Notes under the pieces: model-generated | Told to the model about the DNA's origin: nothing | What the model saw: only the letters and a program-made list of their open reading frames with translations | Database searches by the model: none | Source: JABAQJ01 sp046327745 | Lineage (GTDB): Bacteria > Gemmatimonadota > Gemmatimonadetes > Gemmatimonadales > Gemmatimonadaceae | Length of the DNA stretch: 64,000 nucleotides | Direction of reading: 5' to 3' | NCBI GenBank assembly: GCA_046327745.1 | Contig: JAXLXV010000018.1 | Location: forward strand, 62,001 to 126,000 | Shown: in pieces, positions 57,585 through 64,000 of the stretch | Layout: every line of letters starts with the position of its first letter | Numbering within the stretch: the first letter of the stretch is position 1 | Program-made: the position numbers and the translations under genes

Positions 57585-58631
57585 GTGACTCGACAATCTC
57601 TGAAAGACGTTCCGACGTACGACGCTGATTCTGCCCCCGCTCGGTTTCAATTGGCTGATAATACGAACGCCTTTGGGTCGCCGCCTTCCTTGCCGCGTGC
57701 CTTGGCCGACGCAAGGTCAGACGTCGGCACCGCCTATCCCAGCACTTACTCCGCTGACTTGCGGGAACTGCTCGCGGAGTACGTCGGCGTCCGCCCCGAG
57801 CAGGTCGTGGTGGGCTGCGGCTCAACAGATTTGATCGACTGCGCCTTGCGAGCAATCTGTGAGCCGAATGCGCGGGTGGCCTTCATGTACCCCACGTTCG
57901 TGATGGTCCGACCACTCATTCAGTGCAACGCACTGGATCCCGTAGCGGTGCCGCTGGGTGCCGACTTCAGCTTGAACGTCGACGCCCTGTTGAAGGAGCA
58001 GCCGGACCTCGTTTACTTATGTTCTCCCAACAACCCGACAGGTACAACGATTCCCTCTCAGGACGTCGAGCGCGTACTCGATGGCTGGAGGGGCCCGGTG
58101 TTGCTCGATGAAGCGTATGCGGAATACGCAGGCACCTCGCTTGCCAGCCGTGCTCCCGACTACGGCCGCGTTGTTGTGCTCCGCACGCTTTCCAAGGCCT
58201 GGGGACTCGCGGGGTTCAGGGTGGGTTACGCCGTCGGCGCCCGTTCATTGATTCGGCCGATGGAGCAGGTGCGTGGGCCCTTCCGGCTGTCTTCACTATC
58301 GGAACGAATCGCCGCGGCCGTGCTTCGATCGGACCGAACGTGGATGGAGGCCACTGTGGAACAGACGCGGGAAATGCGTGAGCGAATGGTTGGCGCACTT
58401 AACGCGCGTGGCATCTTTCCCCCGAGCTCCAAGGCGAACTTCCTCCTTGTGCCCGTCGCAGATGCCGTCGCCGCTGCAGCCGACCTTCGAAGGAAGGGAG
58501 TGGCGGTGCGCCCATTCCCTGGTGTGCCAGGCGTCGGTGATGCCTTACGAGTGACGATCGGACCGTGGGAAGCCATGCAGCGCATTATCGAGACGCTGAC
58601 CGAATCCCACGTCGCGAGCAAAGGGCACTAA
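57585..58631 (+). CDS. hisC: Histidinol-phosphate aminotransferase
   Basis: 348-residue fold-type I aminotransferase: VVVGCGSTDLIDCALRA, SPNNPTGTTIPSQDVERVL, LLDEAYAEYAG and the PLP Lys in TLSKAWGLAGFRVGYAVG. It also ends with RLSSLSERIAAAVL and a C-terminal domain as in HisC. Phenylalanine/tyrosine transamination is a possible side activity. GTG start at 57585 with weak ribosome-binding site. Followed after 1 bp by the hisN-like phosphatase, which supports histidinol phosphate as substrate. Confidence 0.9.
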   Translation: MTRQSLKDVPTYDADSAPARFQLADNTNAFGSPPSLPRALADARSDVGTAYPSTYSADLRELLAEYVGVRPEQVVVGCGSTDLIDCALRAICEPNARVAFMYPTFVMVRPLIQCNALDPVAVPLGADFSLNVDALLKEQPDLVYLCSPNNPTGTTIPSQDVERVLDGWRGPVLLDEAYAEYAGTSLASRAPDYGRVVVLRTLSKAWGLAGFRVGYAVGARSLIRPMEQVRGPFRLSSLSERIAAAVLRSDRTWMEATVEQTREMRERMVGALNARGIFPPSSKANFLLVPVADAVAAAADLRRKGVAVRPFPGVPGVGDALRVTIGPWEAMQRIIETLTESHVASKGH

Positions 58632-58632
58632 C

Positions 58633-59421
58633 ATGCCCGAATCGACGGAAGGGCTCATGCACGCCCTCGAAGATATCGCCAAGAAAGCAGGCGACGTCGC
58701 GTTGCAGTACTTCGGTCGGCCTTTGAGCGTTGAGCGGAAGGAAGACGGAAGTCCCGTCACCAACGCAGATCGTGCAGTGGAGGACTGTATCCGCGCTTGG
58801 ATCGAGTCGCACTTTCCCCACGACGGGATTGTTGGTGAGGAACGTGGTGCGCTGCGCGAAAGCGCCTCGCGGCGTTGGCTCGTTGACCCGATTGACGGAA
58901 CCAAGAGCTTTTTGTGTGGCGTCCCCCTCTGGGGTGTGATGATCGGCGTGGCAAGCGGGGACCGCATGCTCGCCGGCGCGATCAACTGTGCGGGTACGGG
59001 GGACATCGTTGTTGCCGCCGCCGGATGTGGATGCTGGCACAACGGAAGGTTGACCCGCGTCTCGGGAATCAATCAACTCGGTGACGCGACGGTTCTCGCG
59101 ACGGATGATCGCTTTCGAGAGCATCCCGACAGGATTCCGCGTTGGTCTGCCTTGGCCAGCCAAGCCGCGATCGCGCGCACCTGGGGTGATTGCTACGGTT
59201 ACGTGCTTGTTGCAACTGGCCGGGCCGACGTCATGGTGGATGATCGGCTGAATCCTTGGGACGCCGCGCCTCTCATTCCGATCATTTCGGAGGCGGGCGG
59301 TTGCTTCACTGATTGGAACGGCGAAACGTCGATCGAAATGGGGGATGGCATTGCCACGAACGCCGAGCTCGCCGTGACGGCGCGCCGCGCGCTGGGCCTA
59401 ACAATCGCCGGTGATCGCTAG
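58633..59421 (+). CDS. hisN: Histidinol-phosphatase of the inositol-monophosphatase family
   Basis: 262 residues. Metal-binding motifs GEERGALRES, WLVDPIDGTKSFLCGVPLWG and NPWDAAPLIPIISEAGGCFTDWNG are those of IMPase-type phosphatases; the HisN subtype reads DPIDGTKSF. It directly follows hisC, so dephosphorylation of histidinol phosphate is the likely role, but inositol or adenosine bisphosphate cannot be ruled out. Its stop overlaps the convergent M16 gene (CTAG). Confidence 0.9.
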   Translation: MPESTEGLMHALEDIAKKAGDVALQYFGRPLSVERKEDGSPVTNADRAVEDCIRAWIESHFPHDGIVGEERGALRESASRRWLVDPIDGTKSFLCGVPLWGVMIGVASGDRMLAGAINCAGTGDIVVAAAGCGCWHNGRLTRVSGINQLGDATVLATDDRFREHPDRIPRWSALASQAAIARTWGDCYGYVLVATGRADVMVDDRLNPWDAAPLIPIISEAGGCFTDWNGETSIEMGDGIATNAELAVTARRALGLTIAGDR

Positions 59422-60755
59422 AATTTCTCCATGAGGCGAGTTGGCGCCCGTTTGGCATCTCCTAGGTACACGAATCGCATGTCCTTCATGTAGCGCTGGG
59501 CCGCCCTGCGTACATCGTCCGGGGTGACGGATTGCATGTCCGCGGCAAAGTGCGAGGCTGCGGCGATGTCACCGTTGAATAGGTAGGCGCGAGCCAAGAA
59601 GTTGGCCTGCTCGTCGTTCGATTCGTTGTCTAGGAAGTACTGCGTCGTGAACTGGGCAACCAAGGTTTCCAGGCCGGCCACGTCCAGGATCCCGGTTTTG
59701 AGCCCATTCAGCTGCTGTCGCATCACGTCCAGCGTCACGTCGGGCGACACGGTGGTCACATACACGCCCCCAGCTGCAACAGCGCGCTCCACGAACGGGG
59801 CCTCGACCGCGTAGCTGAGATTGCGTCGCGAACGTACTTCGCCGAAAAACTGGCCAGACAGCACCGCCGACGCTATTCGGAGCGCTACGTAGTCCTTCGT
59901 CCCTGCCATCGGACCGGCATATCGCGCCATGATGTAGTTGGTCGGAAGCGCTCGATCGATCACCAAGGCGCTCCCAGAACTCCGGGGAAGGGAGTCCGGC
60001 AGCGTCCACCGATACGTGCCCACGGGCAAGTGCGCCAATGTCTGTCCTACCAGTTGTTCGACCTTGGCTCGTGGCACATTGCCCACCACGACCAGCAGCA
60101 TGCGCGACTTCACGAACTGCTCGGCGTGGTACTGCCGCAAGTCAGCAAGTCGAAGTGCCGAAAGCGATGCTTCGGTACCAGTCGGGGTTAGGGCGTACGG
60201 GTGACCAGCAAACGCAAAGGAATCGGCAAGGAACTCGAGTAGTGCGTCTGGTGAATCCTTGCGCTGGCGAACGGCGGCGACGAATTGCCGACGAACCAGT
60301 TCGAATTCGGAAGAGTCGAGTGTGGGCTGCATCACCCGGCTTGCGAACACGGCCCACGTGGAGTCCAAGGTGGTTCGTGTGGCTCGAATGCCGATGGTCG
60401 TCCAGTCTGGGTCTGGCTCGATCGCAATCGAGGTTCCAAGTCGCGCCATCTGTCGGCGGAGGCGCTCCTTCGGATATATCCGCGTCCCGCGCTCCGTAAG
60501 ATCCAGCAGCAGCGGTTCTATGCCGGCGGTCCTCTCGGTCACCTGTCGAACACCGCCGAGGAGGTAGAGATTCGCGACCACAATGTCACTGGACGTTGCA
60601 TAGCGCTGAACGACACGAATGCCACCGGTCTCATACGTGGTCGTTTGGGCGCTGTCCGACGCAGAACTTGGGAGTCGTGTCGCGGCAGATTGCGCTGTTG
60701 CGGCTGACGAACCCCAAAAGGTGAGCGCGACGAAGATGGCAAGGCTGCGCATCAT
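59418..60755 (-). CDS. M16 family peptidase-like protein, inactive partner
   Basis: 445 residues with signal peptide (IFVALTFWGSSAATAQ). M16 fold is visible through SSDIVVANLYLLGGVRQVTERTAGIEPLLLDL and the second-domain motifs GQFFGEVRSRRNLSYAVEAPF, but the HxxEH motif is gone (GIEPLLLDL in its place), so no zinc is bound. It matches the non-catalytic partner of heterodimeric M16 peptidases. It overlaps the active-subunit gene by 4 bp. Confidence 0.9.
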   Translation of the reverse strand: MMRSLAIFVALTFWGSSAATAQSAATRLPSSASDSAQTTTYETGGIRVVQRYATSSDIVVANLYLLGGVRQVTERTAGIEPLLLDLTERGTRIYPKERLRRQMARLGTSIAIEPDPDWTTIGIRATRTTLDSTWAVFASRVMQPTLDSSEFELVRRQFVAAVRQRKDSPDALLEFLADSFAFAGHPYALTPTGTEASLSALRLADLRQYHAEQFVKSRMLLVVVGNVPRAKVEQLVGQTLAHLPVGTYRWTLPDSLPRSSGSALVIDRALPTNYIMARYAGPMAGTKDYVALRIASAVLSGQFFGEVRSRRNLSYAVEAPFVERAVAAGGVYVTTVSPDVTLDVMRQQLNGLKTGILDVAGLETLVAQFTTQYFLDNESNDEQANFLARAYLFNGDIAAASHFAADMQSVTPDDVRRAAQRYMKDMRFVYLGDAKRAPTRLMEKF

Positions 60756-62185
60756 GAACGCACCTTCGCCAGCAGGTCAGACTCCGATAGCTGCAACTGA
60801 CGCTTAACCTCGGGCGGCAGCAGTACGCCAACGATGTATGGTTTTCCCACGATGTATTTCCGTGCGTAGGCGCGCAGGTCCAACAATGTCTGCCTCCCCA
60901 TGTTGTCCACGTACCCCATGTAGTACTCCAGATCGGCGACGCTCCACCAGAATCCCAGCGTGTGCGCAAAATCGGAGGGCCGGTCAAAACCGAACACCGT
61001 GCTCACGGCGCGTTCTGCTTTCGTCGCGTCCAGCTGGTCTGGCGTGATATAGGTGGGATCGGCGAGCGACTCAATCTCATGGTGAAGGGCGGCGAGGGCC
61101 TCCTTGAAGCGGTCCGGTGTCGTTTGACCAGAAATCGTGATCGGTCCATTCTGATTTAGCGTGTAGTAGTTCACGGAAATGCCTTGCCACAACCCGCTGT
61201 CCACCAGCCGGCGCTGCAGCGTACTCCCTGGTTGGTTGAGCGCGTCCGAGAACACATCGGCCGCATACGTCGCGACCGGATCTCCACGCACACTGGGACC
61301 CTGCCAGCGAATGAGTACCGTAATGGCGCCGACATCTTGCTCGACAATCACGCCTTGCGACTTCTCGATCGGCGGAATCGGAGGAATCGGCGACTCCGTG
61401 AACGGGTCAGCGCTCCGTGACCAATCTCCGAAAATCGCTTTTGCCAGCTCGAACACTCGTGCCGCGTCCACATCACCGGTCACAATCAAGGCAGAGTTGT
61501 TCGGGACGTAGAAGCGATGCTGAATCTCCCGCATCTTGTCCGGCGTGACCGTCTGCAGGACGTTCCGTTCGCCAATGATGTTCTTGCGACTCCATTGGCC
61601 CGGATACATCAGCTCTGTCGTCCGCTTGTCCAGCTCAAAGAACGCGCTTGCCTCATTGCGATCGTACTCGCCCAGGACGACTTGCCGCTCTCGATCCAGC
61701 TCTTCCTTGAGGAACTTTGGATCGCGGAGCGCGGCGGCGATGAGCCGCATCCCACCGTCGATGCTGTCAGCCGGGAGCGAGAGGTAGTAGTTCACCCGCT
61801 CCTCCTGGGTCGTCCCGTTAAATACGGCACCTAACGACGATGCGCGCTGGATGAACTCGTCGGGCCGTGGCAACTGGGCGTTGGCCTTGAAGAACATGTG
61901 CTCGTACATGTGTGCCAGTCCTTCGTACCCCGCTGGCTGTGTGAACGACCCGTTGCGAACATCGATTTCCACCGTCGCAATCGGCACGCCATGGTTCTCA
62001 GCCACGATGACTTCCATGCCGTTGGCCAGCACCGTGTGATGAATGAATTTCTGGAGTTCAACCCGCTGGGCGCCGGCCACAACGGGAACGCTCAACCAGC
62101 AGGTGATCACGGCACCAACCACCAAGCGCTGGCGCGTGCGCCGTGTCAGTAGTTTCTTACCCCTATTATGTCGAAGCTCGATCAC
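60752..62185 (-). CDS. M16 family zinc peptidase, active subunit
   Basis: About 477 residues. Signal segment (VVGAVITCWLSVPVVAGAQ), then NGMEVIVAENHGVPIATVEI and GLAHMYEHMFF, the inverted zinc motif HxxEH; the third ligand Glu lies downstream in LGEYDRNEAS. The C-terminal domain includes GSTLQRRLVDSGLWQG. It acts with the inactive partner encoded next to it. The start is unclear: GTG 62185 gives a charged n-region but overlaps the murB start by 18 bp; the frame is open further to 62251. Confidence 0.92.
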   Translation of the reverse strand: MIELRHNRGKKLLTRRTRQRLVVGAVITCWLSVPVVAGAQRVELQKFIHHTVLANGMEVIVAENHGVPIATVEIDVRNGSFTQPAGYEGLAHMYEHMFFKANAQLPRPDEFIQRASSLGAVFNGTTQEERVNYYLSLPADSIDGGMRLIAAALRDPKFLKEELDRERQVVLGEYDRNEASAFFELDKRTTELMYPGQWSRKNIIGERNVLQTVTPDKMREIQHRFYVPNNSALIVTGDVDAARVFELAKAIFGDWSRSADPFTESPIPPIPPIEKSQGVIVEQDVGAITVLIRWQGPSVRGDPVATYAADVFSDALNQPGSTLQRRLVDSGLWQGISVNYYTLNQNGPITISGQTTPDRFKEALAALHHEIESLADPTYITPDQLDATKAERAVSTVFGFDRPSDFAHTLGFWWSVADLEYYMGYVDNMGRQTLLDLRAYARKYIVGKPYIVGVLLPPEVKRQLQLSESDLLAKVRS

Positions 62186-63124
62186 GCGGTATTGTCCTTT
62201 CGAGAAGAAGCGCTCCGGCAGCTGCACGCCGCTCGCCTGCGGACACGCCAACCCATGGCGCCCTATACAACGTTTCGTATCGGGGGGCCGGCGGACCTCA
62301 TGTACGATGCCACGTCGGCCGACGATCTGGCAAACGCCGTATGTCTCGCACGGCAGGTCGGCGTGCCATACTTCGTCCTCGGACTCGGCGCGAACATCCT
62401 GGTGGGTGACCGCGGCTTTCGAGGCGTCGTGATTCGTAATTTGGCACGCCGGTTCGCCATCGACGGCGATGGTACCCTCATCGCCGAAAGCGGTGCCCTA
62501 GTGGGCGACCTCATTCTGGCGTCGGTCGCCGAGAGCTGGTCCGGACTCGAACACTACGTCGGAATCCCTAGCAGCGTGGGCGGAGCCGTCTGGCAAAACT
62601 TGCACTTCCTGTCGCCAGCGCCGGCGCGCGAACGTACCATGTTTTTTGCCGAAGTGGTGCAGGGATGCGAGCTGCTGACAGAGGACGGCACTCGTCGATC
62701 GGTGGATACCGCCTATATGCAGTTCGGCTACGACACCAGCGTGCTGCACACGTGCCGCGACGTCGCCCTCAGCGTCACGATGCGCCTAACGCGCGGTGAC
62801 GCATCAGACCTGCATCGCATCTTGCAGGAAAACCTCGCCTGGCGAGGGGCAAGGCATCCTTGGCTTCAGATCCATCCAAGTGCCGGCAGCATCTTCAAGA
62901 AGATTGAAGGGGTCGGTGCCGGACGACTGATCGACCAGTGCGGGCTGAAGGGTCACCGCGTCGGCGACGCACAGATATCGCATCTCCACGCGAATATCAT
63001 CGTAAATCTCGGCCACGCGACGGCGGCTGATGTTCGCACATTGATCGCTCTAGCCCAGCATGCGGTACGCGACCGGTTTCAGCAGGACCTCGAACCGGAA
63101 ATCGGGTTCATCGGGGAGTTCTGA
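62168..63124 (+). CDS. murB: UDP-N-acetylenolpyruvoylglucosamine reductase
   Basis: 318 residues; FAD/NADPH-dependent reduction in UDP-MurNAc synthesis. PYTTFRIGGPADLM, VLGLGANILVGDRGFRGVVI, the SGLEHYVGIPSSVGGAV loop, PSAGSIFKKIEGVGAGRLIDQCGLKG and VGDAQISHLHANIIVN are MurB signatures; the final Glu pair is in LEPEIGFIGEF. The active-site loop reads WQNLHFLSPAPARE instead of the common MNAGAYG, as in some type-II-like enzymes. ATG 62168 lacks a ribosome-binding site, and its 5' end overlaps the divergent M16 gene. Confidence 0.95.
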   Translation: MSKLDHAVLSFREEALRQLHAARLRTRQPMAPYTTFRIGGPADLMYDATSADDLANAVCLARQVGVPYFVLGLGANILVGDRGFRGVVIRNLARRFAIDGDGTLIAESGALVGDLILASVAESWSGLEHYVGIPSSVGGAVWQNLHFLSPAPARERTMFFAEVVQGCELLTEDGTRRSVDTAYMQFGYDTSVLHTCRDVALSVTMRLTRGDASDLHRILQENLAWRGARHPWLQIHPSAGSIFKKIEGVGAGRLIDQCGLKGHRVGDAQISHLHANIIVNLGHATAADVRTLIALAQHAVRDRFQQDLEPEIGFIGEF

Positions 63125-63128
63125 CGGC

Positions 63129-64000
63129 TCAAAGTGCCTGTCCGAGGGCCAACTGGAATCGCCAACGGCCCTGGTGATCGACCGGACGAGCAACATCAAC
63201 GCCAAGGGCGCCGCCGAAAAATCGAAGGCCTACGCCCATCGACGTACGCCAATGGCAGGTAGGCCCACCCTCCCCATGCGACGGAGCGCCCGTGCAGGAC
63301 GCCAACGTGCCCTGAGTGGGCGTCGGCAAGGTCAATATCTGCAAGGCCCTGCTGGCTGCGTCTCCGGACAGGCCGACCCACGCCGATTGCACGCTCAGGA
63401 CCAGCGCCGGCGTTGGAGCTGGCAGCAAGACGCGGGGCGTCACCCGGAAAGGGGCGGCGAAAACAGGAAGCGTTTGCATGGCCATGCCGCGCACTACGAC
63501 CGCGCGATTACCCGCGAAGGCCTTGTAGTCGTAGCCAAGTAGGTTTTGCGCGGCACCCACCTCAAGGAGCTGTTGCGGAGGCAGAGACCGGCCCCACACA
63601 GCCCCCGCGTCGAGCCGACCGGCAACGGTGGTTCGCCCACTGTGCCAGCGCGCGATGCCGCGTCCTTCCAGACGCTGATACTGGAAGCTGCCATTCCCCG
63701 CCTGCAGGCTAGCCTGCGCGCCGAATCCCGGCTGAATGAACCCAAGCGTGATTCGTGGATTCACGGTCAACGTCGCGGTGCCTCGGGTATAGACACCGCC
63801 GGTCACCCCCCTGTTCACACGAAAATCGGAGCCAATGCCAATCGGGCTCCTGAAGACATTCATCTGCACGTCGCTGTCTCGCACGCGGGCGAGTTGAAGG
63901 GTGGATACAACGCGTTGGCTCGCATTCCACTCGTATCGCCACGTGCCTGCAACGGTCTGCCGACTCACGTAGTCGTAGTCATCGACTCCAAAAAGGGCAC
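63129..64000 (-). CDS. Outer-membrane barrel protein, C-terminal part (surface-antigen/DUF5686-like)
   Basis: The gene continues past the right edge; about 290 C-terminal residues are visible and no start codon is assigned. They form alternating barrel strands (GVYTRGTATLTVNPRITLGFIQPG, IARWHSGRTTVAGRLDAG), with LLGYDYKAFAGNRAVVVRG resembling the LRGY..F.G element of Omp85-type and DUF5686 barrels. The last residue is Leu rather than Phe. It is convergent with murB, 4 bp away. Confidence 0.72.
   Translation of the reverse strand, partial: ALFGVDDYDYVSRQTVAGTWRYEWNASQRVVSTLQLARVRDSDVQMNVFRSPIGIGSDFRVNRGVTGGVYTRGTATLTVNPRITLGFIQPGFGAQASLQAGNGSFQYQRLEGRGIARWHSGRTTVAGRLDAGAVWGRSLPPQQLLEVGAAQNLLGYDYKAFAGNRAVVVRGMAMQTLPVFAAPFRVTPRVLLPAPTPALVLSVQSAWVGLSGDAASRALQILTLPTPTQGTLASCTGAPSHGEGGPTCHWRTSMGVGLRFFGGALGVDVARPVDHQGRWRFQLALGQAL

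Noticed and set aside
1..64000. CRISPR arrays, insertion sequences, prophage, rRNA
   Set aside because: I looked for spaced direct repeats, transposase-like proteins with terminal inverted repeats, phage structural genes and rRNA motifs and saw none.

Overview
The window is GC-rich chromosomal DNA, densely packed on both strands, with many 4-bp ATGA start/stop overlaps. The gene mix points to the phylum Gemmatimonadota (a Gemmatimonas-like bacterium): secreted S9, M16, S41 and TolB-like proteins with ordinary signal peptides or lipoboxes, the futalosine menaquinone gene mqnD, glutamine synthetase III beside glutamine synthetase I, the MEP gene ispG, and outer-membrane barrels of a diderm cell. 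This placement is inference from protein style; no 16S rRNA lies in the window. I see no insertion sequence, prophage, CRISPR array or rRNA operon.

Layout. 1-6800: exported and envelope hydrolases (metallopeptidase-like protein, D-aminoacylase-like amidohydrolase, S9 peptidase, membrane sulfatase-like protein). 6965-9574: an aromatic amino-acid operon aroF-aroQ-tyrA on the minus strand, preceded by what reads as a complete Tyr/Phe attenuator (promoter, 26-residue leader peptide with Tyr-Tyr-Phe and Tyr-Tyr codons, antiterminator, terminator), then tRNA-Cys. 9692-17464: amino-acid and nitrogen metabolism (threonine dehydratase, arginase-family enzyme, sigma-54-driven GS III, and a facing GS I/threonine-dehydratase-like pair). 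17624-28665: zinc-ribbon/TPR membrane protein, mqnD, an HD-GYP response regulator, an acidic/basic bipolar histone-like protein, a MerR-SDR-RepA-like operon, ctpA, a PD40 lipoprotein, paraslipin, small zinc-ribbon proteins and a cold-shock protein.

28868-33448: small hypotheticals, an NrtR-type Nudix regulator with its own palindrome, a GH3 lipoprotein, a YggX-like protein and a fatty-acid desaturase. 34235-38435: a five-gene minus-strand operon of three paralogous secreted subunits, a PapD-like chaperone and an outer-membrane barrel with a C-terminal beta-sandwich. It looks like a compact, non-canonical chaperone-usher system and is the best candidate for an undescribed system. 38990-44716: a MoeZ-type ThiF-rhodanese fusion divergent from a membrane-anchored, hydrogenase-like protein, an Smr protein, a PafA-type phosphatase and an outer-membrane barrel.

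44731-51875: arginine biosynthesis in two divergent units (argC-argB-argD-nitroreductase, and argR with argG-argH), with ARG-box-like palindromes over both promoters. 51895-64000: ispG, a degenerate RelA/SpoT-type HD protein, free-Met-sulfoxide reductase, a BY-kinase-like protein lacking its P-loop, a blue-copper lipoprotein with a Crp-type site upstream, hisC-hisN, an active/inactive M16 peptidase pair, murB and the end of an outer-membrane barrel gene. A short word, GTTAGGC/GCCTAAC, recurs on both strands through the whole window, mostly inside genes.
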